Part shown: positions 6,945-15,799 of the stretch, in pieces
Numbering within the stretch: the stretch's first letter is position 1
Layout of the letters: every line of letters begins with the position of its first letter
NCBI RefSeq assembly: GCF_000383955.1
Contig: NZ_KB913013.1
Span: 4,359,694 to 4,423,693, forward strand
Length of the DNA stretch: 64,000 nucleotides
Origin: Rudanella lutea DSM 19387
GTDB taxonomy: Bacteria; Bacteroidota; Bacteroidia; Cytophagales; Spirosomataceae
Direction of reading: 5' to 3'
Notes under the pieces: generated by a model
Told to the model about the DNA's origin: nothing
Seen by the model: only the letters and a program-made list of their open reading frames with translations
Database searches by the model: none
Made by a program: the position numbers and the translations under genes

Positions 6945-7865
6945 TCACCTTTCCTCGGCATCCTTAAAAGCCATTGCTATCTCGGAGTCGTTCATTAGCA
7001 TTTTGTTGATGCCTATTTTTATCCCTTCAAGAGCCCTTGAATCGCCTATAACCCTCATAAACTGATCCTCAAAAGAACCGGTTACCCATTCACGTATAGT
7101 GAATAATTCTCTACGAACAATTGGTGGAATGTATTTAGGATCATATTGCCCGGATTCGTTCCTCATGATATCAATGTAGTATTGTAATTGCCAAAATGAA
7201 GGAGGGTATTCGTTTCTTAAATCTCTAACTTCTTTTATGAAGTGGCTGTATAGAAAGACCATTGCAGCAACAGTGCGGGGTGATTCCGGTAAGATTTCCC
7301 CAAAATGTAGTAAAGCAGTCTCTACTAAGTCACCTTCATCTTCAGATTCTGGATCATGTACCCACACCTGGTGTATTATCTCATCAATGTTAATCCACTC
7401 TTGATCATTGTGGTACACCTCCGTTGCAACTTCTTGAAAGACATTATTAACTCTACTTCGTAAGTACGAGTTGACCGCCGTATCAAGCAAATAGGGGGGC
7501 CAATAGTGAAAATTCCAATGAACTGCAGTATTTAAATTAAAATTTGGATTGTCAAACGGTTTTTGCTTGAGTATCTGTTGTATAATAATGTACTCTTCAT
7601 TCTCTATATCTTGAATTAGCGGACTATAATGAGGAAGTGGATTCTCACCTTGAATATGAGCAAATACATCTTCAGAATAGTACTCTGTTAATTTGCTCTT
7701 CAAGCGGGTTAGTTGTCCTTTGACTTTTATCCTAACATAGATCGGATAAAGATGGATTTCCTCATATCCATCCTCATTTGTTTGTACGCTTAACTTGGGT
7801 TTCAAGTTAGTATTGAGATAATGCTTTACAGAAATCTTCTGTCCGTGTTTATTATCGTGCTGCAT
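6945..7865 (-). CDS. unknown protein with integrase-arm-like N-terminus
   Basis: 306 residues. Residues 10-55 (ISVKHYLNTNLKPKL, then LYPIYVRIKVKGQ) resemble the N-terminal arm-binding domain of Bacteroidota tyrosine integrases, but no catalytic domain follows. The rest is acidic, rich in aromatic residues and mostly helical, with no family that I recognise. The gene is strikingly AT-rich. It ends 90 bp from the HTH gene and starts 18 bp downstream of the integrase stop, so the three are probably one transcript. It could compete with or assist the integrase at arm sites, but this rests on a weak similarity. Confidence 0.6.
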   Translation of the reverse strand: MQHDNKHGQKISVKHYLNTNLKPKLSVQTNEDGYEEIHLYPIYVRIKVKGQLTRLKSKLTEYYSEDVFAHIQGENPLPHYSPLIQDIENEEYIIIQQILKQKPFDNPNFNLNTAVHWNFHYWPPYLLDTAVNSYLRSRVNNVFQEVATEVYHNDQEWINIDEIIHQVWVHDPESEDEGDLVETALLHFGEILPESPRTVAAMVFLYSHFIKEVRDLRNEYPPSFWQLQYYIDIMRNESGQYDPKYIPPIVRRELFTIREWVTGSFEDQFMRVIGDSRALEGIKIGINKMLMNDSEIAMAFKDAEER

Positions 7866-7883
7866 AATCGTCGTGGGGCGCTC

Positions 7884-9149
7884 TCACAAATCCTTGGGGA
7901 GCGTTTTTGATGTTTGTGGGCTCTTGGCATTGGAGCCGGTATTCCATTCTGTCCTGGAAAGTATCTTAACCACATCATGATTGGTCAAATGCACGTACTT
8001 CATCGTCATTTGTGGCTTTGAATGCTGAGCCAGGCGTTGAACAACGTGCATAGGAATCCCTATCTCCAGCAAAAAGGTGATGCCTGAGTGTCTTGCGGTG
8101 TGGAAATAAGCTGGCTTGTTAATTCGGGCCATTCGGAATAGAACCTTCAAATTCCGATTGATAACCTGGTCTGTACGGCCGAACAATGGTTTCTGATCAT
8201 CGCGGGTGTATCGCTTAATCAACTGCACAGGTTTGCTCTGACCATTTTCATCAAGGTGCAGTTCGTAAAGAGGTATCCAGTTATGTTTCCCCGTCTTCTT
8301 CGCTTTGAGATCGATACACAACCCTCTTTCCGTCTCTATCAAATGAGACTGCCGTAGGCGTGTTATGTCGCTAATACGCAACAACGTGTAATAGCCGAAA
8401 AGATAGGCATCCCGGTAGATGGCATACCTTGAGTTTTCACCAGTGAGATCTAATTGTTCTAAACGACGTATTTCATTGGGTTGTACTACATCGATGATAG
8501 ACTCCCCGTTTTTGATGGCGAAGTTCAAATAGGGGTTAGTATTTGCATCAAACAGGCCCTTGCGAGTGGCTAAGCTTAGATACTTCTTAATCCCCTTATG
8601 GTGTTTGTAAATAGTAGACTTCTCTTTGGCCCGCCCAGATGCTCGTAGCCATGATTCAAAGCCTTCAACGAAGTCGTATGTGATGTCTTTGAATTGTACA
8701 GGTACGTCTTTGTTGTAAAGCTTCAGATATTCATTGGTACGCAAATAGCGTTGGGTTGTATCCTCAGAGACTTTGTGCTTATCCTGCTCACACTGTCTGA
8801 TGACAAATTCTGTAAATGTCAGTGCTGGAGCTTTTGAGTCAGAAGACGATTGGTTATCTGTAGAGCTGTCAAAATCGTCTAATGTGAATGGACGTCCGAA
8901 AATGGCTGGGAAGCGGAGCTCAAAGGTTTCCAACTCGCGGATGCGATCTCGAATCAGCGTGTTATATGATGGATTACCTTTCACTTCGTTTTTTCGTTTA
9001 TCCCATTCAGCTGGTTTCAGCCTGATACCTGTTTTGAAGTACCGACGTCGACCATTCATCATGGCCTCAATAATCACTGATGCTTTACCCTGTGTGTCGA
9101 GTCGATTGGCCCGATTGTAGAGAACTCGATACGCTACTTTTCCTGTCAT
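7884..9149 (-). CDS. tyrosine site-specific integrase
   Basis: 421 residues. An arm-type N-terminal domain (VIIEAMMNGRRRYFKTGIRL, then KPAEWD) is followed by a SAM-like core-binding domain and a C-terminal catalytic domain. Catalytic residues are visible: Arg in YTLLRISDITRLR, His and Arg in FHTARHSG, His in RLAQHSK, and Tyr in MKYVHLTNHD. It lies 168 bp from the 3' end of tRNA-Asp, pointing away from it, so it most likely catalysed insertion there. Length and domain order are usual for Bacteroidota element integrases. Confidence 0.93.
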   Translation of the reverse strand: MTGKVAYRVLYNRANRLDTQGKASVIIEAMMNGRRRYFKTGIRLKPAEWDKRKNEVKGNPSYNTLIRDRIRELETFELRFPAIFGRPFTLDDFDSSTDNQSSSDSKAPALTFTEFVIRQCEQDKHKVSEDTTQRYLRTNEYLKLYNKDVPVQFKDITYDFVEGFESWLRASGRAKEKSTIYKHHKGIKKYLSLATRKGLFDANTNPYLNFAIKNGESIIDVVQPNEIRRLEQLDLTGENSRYAIYRDAYLFGYYTLLRISDITRLRQSHLIETERGLCIDLKAKKTGKHNWIPLYELHLDENGQSKPVQLIKRYTRDDQKPLFGRTDQVINRNLKVLFRMARINKPAYFHTARHSGITFLLEIGIPMHVVQRLAQHSKPQMTMKYVHLTNHDVVKILSRTEWNTGSNAKSPQTSKTLPKDL

Positions 9150-9280
9150 GGTTGCCGTTGTTTGTCAGTAACGGCTCAAACATATAGCGAAAATTTGTGT
9201 ATCAAATCTGTATCAAACAGGGCGAATTCTATGGTACTAAATGATACAAAAAAACTTTTTTAGTGCACGTGAAAACCGAA

Positions 9281-9313
9281 AAAAGCCCCTCAGTTTGCAC
9301 TGAGAGGCTTTTT
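9281..9313 (-). terminator. terminator downstream of tRNA-Asp
   Basis: AAAAGCCCCTCAG (9281-9293) pairs with CTGAGAGGCTTTT (9300-9312) with one mismatch. Read on the minus strand the stem is followed by TTTTCGG. It lies directly after the tRNA and probably belongs to the chromosome or to the element end. Confidence 0.6.
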
Positions 9314-9316
9314 GAG

Positions 9317-9345
9317 CGGTGCGGACGGGACTCGAACCCGCGACC
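9317..9345. other. candidate attachment site at the tRNA-Asp 3' end
   Basis: Tyrosine integrases of tRNA-borne elements usually recombine within the 3' half or T-arm of the tRNA, which stays intact at the integrase-proximal end. The T-arm and acceptor sequence here would be the shared att core. The second copy must lie left of the window, so the exact core cannot be set. Confidence 0.4.
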
Positions 9346-9390
9346 CCCTGCGTGACAGGCAGGTATTCTAACCGACTGAACTACCGCACC
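9317..9390 (-). tRNA. tRNA-Asp (anticodon GTC)
   Basis: On the minus strand the acceptor arms GGTGCGG (5' end at 9390) and CCGCACC pair perfectly, with discriminator G at 9317. The anticodon arm is CCTGC-CTGTCAC-GCAGG with anticodon GTC. The T-loop TTCGAGT and the D-arm AGTTCAGTCGGTTAGAAT are normal. CCA is not encoded. It is the likely integration target of the island. Confidence 0.97.
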
Positions 9391-9436
9391 ATTTTTTCTG
9401 ATTAAGTTTCCGTTGCCGTTGTCCTTAATCGTGGTG

Positions 9437-9467
9437 CAAAAGTAGTGCGTCGGGCTATTCAACGCAA
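9437..9467 (-). promoter_or_regulatory. promoter of tRNA-Asp, Bacteroidota type
   Basis: Minus strand: -33 element TTG (9467-9465), a 20-nt spacer, and the exact -7 box TACTTTTG (9444-9437), matching TAnnTTTG. The expected transcript start is about 40 nt upstream of the mature tRNA. Confidence 0.75.
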
Positions 9468-9574
9468 GAGAGCGCCTAAAAAAAAGTGAAAAAACTTTCT
9501 CCGAAAATGGCCAATACAGACGTTAAAGAAGGGTATGCGTTTGAAAACCACTTGATTATTTCCGCGAAAAAAAA

Positions 9575-9605
9575 TTGACAATGAACCCTATTCATCGTAG
9601 TTTTC
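9575..9605 (+). promoter_or_regulatory. promoter of the PAS-domain gene
   Basis: TTG at 9575-9577, a 20-nt spacer, then TAGTTTTC at 9598-9605, one base off TAnnTTTG. The predicted start of transcription falls about 24 nt before the ATG at 9636. Confidence 0.5.
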
Positions 9606-9635
9606 GAATTGGTTCACCTCCTCTTACACGATCTC

Positions 9636-10181
9636 ATGAATGTCTCTGAATCATACGTCGAAATGCTGAATCGGTCATTTCGGCCTTCCCAACAGGAGGG
9701 CTGTCGGCCGTTTCCGATTGCCAGCCTGGAAATTACCCTCTTACACGAAGCTCAACAACGAGCTAAAGAACGGGAGAAAGCCCTGTTTGCCCGGCTGTGC
9801 CGCATTTTCGACTGGAAGCTCACCCGGCAGCAGCGCCGGTACTACGCCCAAAGCTTGCAGGACGGCATGACCCTCGTGCTGACTGACCTATCAAAAAGTA
9901 TTCTGTGGACAAGCCATAGTTTTCTGACGCTGACCGGGTACACCATGGGTGAGGTGCTCGGCCGCACGCCCTCCTTGTTGCAGGGCAGCGATACGAATAT
10001 GTCGTTGATGCGGAAGGTAGGGGAGCAGCTACGCCATGCCCGACCCGTGAATATTACGACCCGTAATCACCGCAAAAACGGCGAATCGTATCTGTGCCGA
10101 ATTATGATCAGCCCAATGCGCAACACACAGGGCGACCTGACGCACTTTCTGGCAGTGGAACACGAAGTAGCCGAAGCCTGA
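9636..10181 (+). CDS. PAS-domain sensor protein, LOV-like but without the flavin cysteine
   Basis: 181 residues from ATG at 9636; a TTG 27 bp upstream is less likely. The N-terminal 80 residues are helical and charged. The C-terminal half is one PAS domain with GYTMGEVLGRTPSLLQGSDT and then NHRKNGESYLC and ISPMRN, which is the LOV-like PAS pattern. In true LOV photoreceptors the stretch reads GRNCRFLQG; here the cysteine position is not conserved, so blue-light adduct chemistry is not expected. There is no output domain, so it may bind a partner. It stands alone next to the tRNA, outside the island. Confidence 0.75.
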   Translation: MNVSESYVEMLNRSFRPSQQEGCRPFPIASLEITLLHEAQQRAKEREKALFARLCRIFDWKLTRQQRRYYAQSLQDGMTLVLTDLSKSILWTSHSFLTLTGYTMGEVLGRTPSLLQGSDTNMSLMRKVGEQLRHARPVNITTRNHRKNGESYLCRIMISPMRNTQGDLTHFLAVEHEVAEA

Positions 10182-10212
10182 GAGGCTCGTGCAATCGGTA
10201 GACTCAGACGTT

Positions 10213-10806
10213 ATGAAACTGGTAAAAAAGGCTCTCGGGCTGCAGTTGCTGTGGCTCCTCTTCTTCTATCAATCATACGCGCAGCAAGGCAATCCGCCCC
10301 CTTGTTCTAACGTGCAGGAAATAAAGCTCGACACCGACCCGCTGCGAAGACGCATTCTAGCCGATTTCCTGGGGGCTTGTATCCGTAACAAAGAATTTTT
10401 GCCCAAATACGATAAGGGAATTATTCACCTCTACCAGTATCAAAACGCACATGGGGAGGAGTGCTGGCTCCTTATGCCTTTGATAGATGATAGCTACAAG
10501 GATAATCCGCCAACCCGGTTTAGTGATTTTAATGGCGATATAATTTTGGTGTACGATGCCGACTCGGTTGGGCATCCTTACAAAACAACGGGTGATATAG
10601 CCGCGCGCAACCGTTGCCTGGAGCAGATTATCGGTGATCGCGTATTTACTCGCCCCCCAAAGCGAACGCGTTGGACGAGTATGGTATTACCGATTTCAAA
10701 CAGAAGAATGAACGAGGGAAACAGGCGGAACTTAACAGGTAATGGTGGAGATGTGATTATCATCTTCGATAAAAAGGGCGGTTACCGAAAGTCAATTCCA
10801 GTCTGA
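10213..10806 (+). CDS. secreted protein of unknown function
   Basis: About 197 residues from ATG at 10213. A clear signal peptide is present (MKLVKKALGLQLLWLLFFYQ, cleavage probably after SYAQ). The mature part has two early cysteines (PPPCSN and ACIRNK) and ends in a basic region. I recognise no family. It follows the PAS gene by about 30 bp and could share its transcript. An in-frame GTG at 10189 is a less likely start because it would precede the signal peptide. Confidence 0.65.
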   Translation: MKLVKKALGLQLLWLLFFYQSYAQQGNPPPCSNVQEIKLDTDPLRRRILADFLGACIRNKEFLPKYDKGIIHLYQYQNAHGEECWLLMPLIDDSYKDNPPTRFSDFNGDIILVYDADSVGHPYKTTGDIAARNRCLEQIIGDRVFTRPPKRTRWTSMVLPISNRRMNEGNRRNLTGNGGDVIIIFDKKGGYRKSIPV

Positions 10807-10886
10807 TAGGCGGGTAAACCGTTAAAAATGGCCTCTCCGTTGCATGATTTGTGTTTACTGCTCAACCACCCGTCGGGTTGAATGTT

Positions 10887-13800
10887 TTACCGATCCAGCG
10901 ATGACTTCTCCAGCTGAACCGACACGCTTCGCCGACCCGACGAAACCGGATTTCGGGTTACCGGAAGTGACAGGCCCGGCAGAGGCTCGCCAGCGGGGTC
11001 GGCTTTGGGCGTTTGCCCGGCATTGGGCACCGATACGCCCGGGGCGGGTTTACGGGAGCCGCCAAACAACCGGTTGAACGTACGAGTGTATTGCAGACTG
11101 ATGCCCCCGCCCGTGGTGAGGGTACTGTTGGTGGTGGCCTGGCTCAGCACGTTCTGCTGGTTGCGGTTGTACATCTTGGCCCGGAACCGACCGTCGGGCG
11201 TTACCCAGTATTCGAGGGTCCACTCGCCGAGCAAACTGGCCGCGCTGGTTTGCGTTTGGCCCGCCCCATTCTGTCCGTATGTAAAACCACCATCACGGCT
11301 GATGCGAAACCGGTCGTTGAGGAACCGGTACGAGAACCGGAGTTGCAGGTTATTCAGCAGGTTTTCGTTGTTGGTGTTGCTCGTAAAGCCGCCAAACGAC
11401 ACGCCCACGTCCAGATTTTTGTCGATGTTTGAAGCAATGCGGCTTATCTGGTTAGAAAGCAGTTCGCCCACGCTATTAGCCAAACCGCTGTTTACATTGC
11501 CCTGATCAAACAGGCTCGAACCTTCGGGTAGTAGTTGGCTGAACAGCAACACGCTGCTCACCTGCCGGGTCAGTTCCTGTTCGTTGGCCTGCAAGCGGGC
11601 TTCGAATGCCGTGACGGCCTGCCGGAAGTCCGACGAAGCCGGGTACTCTTTCACCTCGAGATCGTACGTAACAGCGGGCGACTGCAACTCGCCATCCAGA
11701 TTGATAATCAGATCGACGGGGTACCGCCGGTTGCCGTCGGGGTTGCGGCTGGCGCCCGACGAGGCCCCATTATACAGGCTCGTGAGCAGGGGTTGCAGGG
11801 AGGTGTACTGCGTATAAGCGGCCGACACGTTAAGCAACGCCCGGTAGGGGTCGCCGGTCCAGGTGATGCGGCTGTTGGGCCGAATCTGGAACCGCTTGTT
11901 GATCACGTTTTCGAACGTAAAGGTGTATTCGCCCTGCTGAATCTCGTAGTTGCCCGTCATGGAAAACGCCCCTTTTGTGTCGATCTGCATGTTGATTCGG
12001 CCCGCCCCGTTCGACTTGATGATGTCGCCGGTTTGGCGGTCGAGCTGGATTTCGCAGTACGCATCGGGCGTAATATCGAAGTTGAAGTCCATTTTGATGC
12101 CCGACAGATCGAGGGTCGGCTCGGCTTTGTCGATGTTGGCGAGGGCGTTACTGGTGCTGACCGCCGTGGTCGATACTGGCGTGCGGTCGACAAACTGGAC
12201 GAAGTCGTCTTCGGCCGACGATACGGAGGTGGCCTGATCGAGCGGAATGTAGATGCGGGTTCCTTTGTTGCTGGTCACATCAGCCCGAATAGTCAGGTTG
12301 TCGATGGGGCCGTACAGTTCCGCTTTCCCGGTGGCAAAGGCGGCTCCGTAAAACAGGTCGTTATCCTTGGCCGCGGTGTTCATGATCCGGAAATTGCGCA
12401 GGTCGGCATCGAACCGCAGCTGAAAATACCGAAACTGATCGTGGTACACCCCGCCCCGGAGGTTCATGATGTTGCCGAGCGGGTCGCGCAAGGTGAGCCG
12501 ACGGGCAATAATCTCGCCATCACCGAAATACACCCGGTCGTCGAAGGTCGCTTCGGCTTTGAGGTAATCCATCGTCAGGCGGCCTTTCTGGACGTCCAGT
12601 GCCCCTTTCAACACGGGTGCTGTAGCCGGCCCGGTGAGGTCGATGGTGCCGCTTGCCGTGCCGCCAATATTGGAAAACAGCCCCTCGGTGAACGGTTCGA
12701 GCACGCGCAGGTCGGCATTGGTAAACACAGCTTTCAGATCAAAAGCCTCGTCGGTGTTGACGGGTGTATAACTGCCCCGCAAGGTGAGCGCATCGACTCC
12801 ATCCCGGTTGAGCCGGGCGTCGATGTTGATTCGCTGACCGCTTGGGTCATACACCCCCAGGCCGTTGACGTTACCAATCAGAAAATCGTCGTACCGCAGC
12901 CGGTCTACGGTCAGGTTGCTCTCCACGATCGGGGTCTGGTACACGTTGCGGATCTTGGCGGTGCCGTCGAGCGTACCCGCCAGCCGGGTATTCAGGAGCG
13001 GGTTGAGGGTTTCGAGCAGGAAGTTATCGGCCTGAATCCGAAGCACGGCGGCTGTATCGGTGCCAACCCGACCCGAGGCCATCACGCGCTGATCGCTGTG
13101 CGAGAGCATGAGGTCAGTAAGGGTGTAGTTGCGCCCGACTTTCCGCACCAGACCATCGGGGCTGACGGTCCAGGTGCTGTCGAGAACCCGAACTTTCGAG
13201 TTGTGAAACATCAGATCGAGCGCGTTGCCGCTGAACCGAAGTTCTCCGTTCAGGTCGGCCCGGTTGGTGCTGTTCTGTTGCTGCACACTGCTCGAAAAGT
13301 CGATGTGATCTACGTCCCAGGCGGCTTCAATCAGCAGATTCTCGGTTGGGGCAAGGCTACCCAGGGCCTGTTTTTGCGACGTGGCTACTACCGAGGCCAG
13401 TACCTCCTGATTATCGACAAACTTCGACGTGGTCAGGTCCACTTCGCTCGCACCCAGCCGAATGTCGCCGATCCGGAGCGAGTCGGTTTGTACGTTGGCG
13501 GTGAGCAGGGCTGTCCGGTCGACCGAGAAACGGCCTTCCACCGTGGTACCCTGCGCTACCCGTACCGAAGGCAGGGCAAAATCGAGCAGGGGTTGCAGAT
13601 TGCGGGTCGCGAATCGGTACTGAATATCGTACCGGTCTGAGGGGCCGGTTTTGGCCCGGTTGAGCTTGCGGTAGTAGTAGGCCTGCCGGGTGTTGAGGTC
13701 GCCCGTAAAGTAGAGGGCGTACTCTTTGGCGAGCGTGGTCAGGTCGTTGACGGTTTGATTGGGGAGGAAATTACCCCGTAGCTCGGCCGTCAGAAAATCC

Positions 13801-15629
13801 GAATCGACCGTCAGCAGGCGACCGTTGGGCTGAATCGCCGACAGCACCTGTAGCGTGTCGATGTTGAGGGGGCGCCGGTTGAGTACCAGCATGGCGTTGC
13901 GGAAATTGGCCCGCCCTTCGAGCTGATCAATCGTGTTGCCGTCCATGATTACGTCCAGCTCGGTGCTGACCGTGAGGGTGTCGCTGGTGTAGCCCAGAGC
14001 ACGCAGGTTGGCGTGTTGCACCGCGCCCCGGATGTCGAAATGATTACGGGGACTGCCCAGGTCACTCTCGCCGTCGAGGTCGAAACTCAGGTTTGGGTCG
14101 CGTAGGCTTACCTGCCCGTGGAAAAAGGCTTTCTGAAGATTGCCGCGTACCGTAAAGTTACGGTAGTCGTAGCCCTGAAAGCCGAACCGGGTCAGCTTGC
14201 CGTCGATGTCGACGGAGGCTTTGGTGAGGTCGAGGCCACCCCGGCCCGTAATGCGACCTTGCCCGTCGAGTTGCCCAATCAGATCGGGCTGATTGATAAG
14301 TTTACCGAGCGCAAAGTTTTCGCCCCGTAGGTTGGCGGTGTAGGTGGTCTGTGCCGACTGCTCGCCCAGCTTCAGCTTCAGATCGCCCGTAACGTTGCCG
14401 AGAGCCGTACGGAAGGTACCGGCTGTTTTGAAATCGTCGAACAGCCCGGCAAACGTAGCCGCAAACGTAACGGTGCCCAGTTGCTGCACCACGTCGTTAA
14501 AGGCCTTGTCGGGGTAATACTGCCGAATATCAGCCATGTTCACCTCCGAAGGCGTAAAGTCAAAATCGGTGATGATGTTGTCGGTGCGGGGCAGATTTTT
14601 GAATCCGATATTGCCCGCTAACCGGCTCCGAAGGCCGGGCCCGAAGCGGAGGTCGGTACGCCGGAGCTTGAAATTATCGACCGTGCCCACAAAGTCGGTA
14701 GTGAGGGCCCAGGTTTCGCGCAGGTTCCGCAGGTACTCCGAAAAATACCCCAGATCGGCGGAGGTAACGAGACTGTTGCGGAGCCGCCCGATCATGGTTA
14801 CTTCCCGGTTGAAATCGCCGAAGGCTGAAGGACTATCGTACAGAAACACAATTTGTTCGCGCACCGTCGACTCGTTGATGCGGGCGTATAAATCGTTCAT
14901 TTCCATCTTTTTGGCGCACCACAAAAACTGCGTGTTCAGCTTGTGTACCCGCAATCGCGAATCGCGGTCGACGGTTTTGAGGTTGCTGATGTCGAGGGCG
15001 ATGGTGTCGCCGAGGGCCAGAAAGTTGCGAACGTTGCCGTTGATGCGTTCGAGCCGAAAGTGGTAGTAGTCGAAGTACCGCCGGTCGTTCATCCGGGCCT
15101 GCCGGGGATCATCGAACTGAAACGATCCATCGGCCACGGTAGCCCGGCCAATCGTAAACGGCACATTGTTGTCGGGCTTTTGGGGCTGGGTGGTGTCGGC
15201 CGCGAGCAACTCGCCAATGCGGGCAATAAATTCGTCGATGTTGAGGTCGCCGGTGCGTGGGTTTTTCACCAGCCGTACATCGGGCTGATACAGCAGCACC
15301 TCATCCAGGTGAATGTTGTGCGCCGACGAGTCGATGAGGTTGCGCAGGTTGTAGTTCACTTCCAGCCGTTCCACGTCGATCATGGGGCGTTGCTGCCGGT
15401 CTTTGACGGTGACGCCTTCGAGCACCATCGAATCGAACCATTTGATCGAAACGTGCTGAATATCAATCGGAAACTGCATCTTGGCCGACACCCACCCAGC
15501 CAACTGACGCACGGCCTTCGTTTGTACTGCCGGAATCTGCAACCCAATCGCCACGGTCAATACCAAAGCCACTACCGCCATCAGGGCGTAGCCGATTGAT
15601 TTGACAAGTATGGCGAAGAAATCACGCAT
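10887..15629 (-). CDS. tamB: TamB-like translocation/assembly module protein
   Basis: 1580 residues. One N-terminal membrane anchor (about residues 10-32, SIGYALMAVVALVLTVAIGL) is followed by an AsmA-like start (FPIDIQHVSIKW, LEVNYNLRNL). A very long series of beta-strand repeats comes next, then the C-terminal DUF490/TamB domain (INMQIDTKGAFSMTGNYEIQ, then GEYTF). TamB spans the periplasm and is thought to help move lipids or assemble outer-membrane proteins. In Bacteroidota it usually lacks a TamA neighbour, as here. It is divergent from tsaD. The antisense strand of this GC-rich gene is open for long stretches but looks non-coding. Confidence 0.9.
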   Translation of the reverse strand: MRDFFAILVKSIGYALMAVVALVLTVAIGLQIPAVQTKAVRQLAGWVSAKMQFPIDIQHVSIKWFDSMVLEGVTVKDRQQRPMIDVERLEVNYNLRNLIDSSAHNIHLDEVLLYQPDVRLVKNPRTGDLNIDEFIARIGELLAADTTQPQKPDNNVPFTIGRATVADGSFQFDDPRQARMNDRRYFDYYHFRLERINGNVRNFLALGDTIALDISNLKTVDRDSRLRVHKLNTQFLWCAKKMEMNDLYARINESTVREQIVFLYDSPSAFGDFNREVTMIGRLRNSLVTSADLGYFSEYLRNLRETWALTTDFVGTVDNFKLRRTDLRFGPGLRSRLAGNIGFKNLPRTDNIITDFDFTPSEVNMADIRQYYPDKAFNDVVQQLGTVTFAATFAGLFDDFKTAGTFRTALGNVTGDLKLKLGEQSAQTTYTANLRGENFALGKLINQPDLIGQLDGQGRITGRGGLDLTKASVDIDGKLTRFGFQGYDYRNFTVRGNLQKAFFHGQVSLRDPNLSFDLDGESDLGSPRNHFDIRGAVQHANLRALGYTSDTLTVSTELDVIMDGNTIDQLEGRANFRNAMLVLNRRPLNIDTLQVLSAIQPNGRLLTVDSDFLTAELRGNFLPNQTVNDLTTLAKEYALYFTGDLNTRQAYYYRKLNRAKTGPSDRYDIQYRFATRNLQPLLDFALPSVRVAQGTTVEGRFSVDRTALLTANVQTDSLRIGDIRLGASEVDLTTSKFVDNQEVLASVVATSQKQALGSLAPTENLLIEAAWDVDHIDFSSSVQQQNSTNRADLNGELRFSGNALDLMFHNSKVRVLDSTWTVSPDGLVRKVGRNYTLTDLMLSHSDQRVMASGRVGTDTAAVLRIQADNFLLETLNPLLNTRLAGTLDGTAKIRNVYQTPIVESNLTVDRLRYDDFLIGNVNGLGVYDPSGQRINIDARLNRDGVDALTLRGSYTPVNTDEAFDLKAVFTNADLRVLEPFTEGLFSNIGGTASGTIDLTGPATAPVLKGALDVQKGRLTMDYLKAEATFDDRVYFGDGEIIARRLTLRDPLGNIMNLRGGVYHDQFRYFQLRFDADLRNFRIMNTAAKDNDLFYGAAFATGKAELYGPIDNLTIRADVTSNKGTRIYIPLDQATSVSSAEDDFVQFVDRTPVSTTAVSTSNALANIDKAEPTLDLSGIKMDFNFDITPDAYCEIQLDRQTGDIIKSNGAGRINMQIDTKGAFSMTGNYEIQQGEYTFTFENVINKRFQIRPNSRITWTGDPYRALLNVSAAYTQYTSLQPLLTSLYNGASSGASRNPDGNRRYPVDLIINLDGELQSPAVTYDLEVKEYPASSDFRQAVTAFEARLQANEQELTRQVSSVLLFSQLLPEGSSLFDQGNVNSGLANSVGELLSNQISRIASNIDKNLDVGVSFGGFTSNTNNENLLNNLQLRFSYRFLNDRFRISRDGGFTYGQNGAGQTQTSAASLLGEWTLEYWVTPDGRFRAKMYNRNQQNVLSQATTNSTLTTGGGISLQYTRTFNRLFGGSRKPAPGVSVPNAGQTPKADPAGEPLPGLSLPVTRNPVSSGRRSVSVQLEKSSLDR

Positions 15630-15723
15630 TCGCTGAGGAAGCTGGGTGTCCGACCGATGGACTTTAGATGGATTTGACCCTCCTTTGTTTAATGGATATG
15701 CCTAAAAAAGGGGTGTTGCTACA

Positions 15724-15731
15724 CAAAACTA
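15724..15731 (-). promoter_or_regulatory. -7 box upstream of the tamB-like gene
   Basis: Minus-strand TAGTTTTG matches TAnnTTTG exactly, about 95 nt before the start codon. No TTG is found at the right spacing, so confidence is low. Confidence 0.35.
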
Positions 15732-15799
15732 CATTCTAAACGCAAAAGCGCCCATTGCTGGTGCGCAACCGATTGAACGGTAACTTGTATTTTTGTCCG

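Larger units (their letters stand above)
1..9317. mobile_element. tRNA-Asp-integrated island, satellite/IME-like, left end outside the window
   Basis: The block lies on the 3' side of a minus-strand tRNA-Asp, with a tyrosine integrase gene as the first gene next to the tRNA. This is the standard layout for an element integrated at a tRNA 3' end. The contents are integrase, arm-like protein, excisionase-like HTH, small proteins, VapE-like helicase, RepB-like primase, serine recombinase and a dCTP deaminase-like defence gene, all on the minus strand. Several genes are clearly AT-richer than the chromosome to the right. No capsid, terminase, tail, relaxase or T4SS gene is seen in the visible part, so it could be a phage satellite, a mobilisable element or a decayed prophage. 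The far attachment site is not in the window. Confidence 0.75.

Noticed and set aside
9636-10181. Blue-light LOV photoreceptor
   Set aside because: The adduct-forming cysteine position reads TPSLLQG, with no Cys.
11535-13640. 701-codon plus-strand open frame antisense to the tamB-like gene
   Set aside because: A shadow of a GC-rich gene; composition is unlike any protein family and the TamB reading is clear on the other strand.
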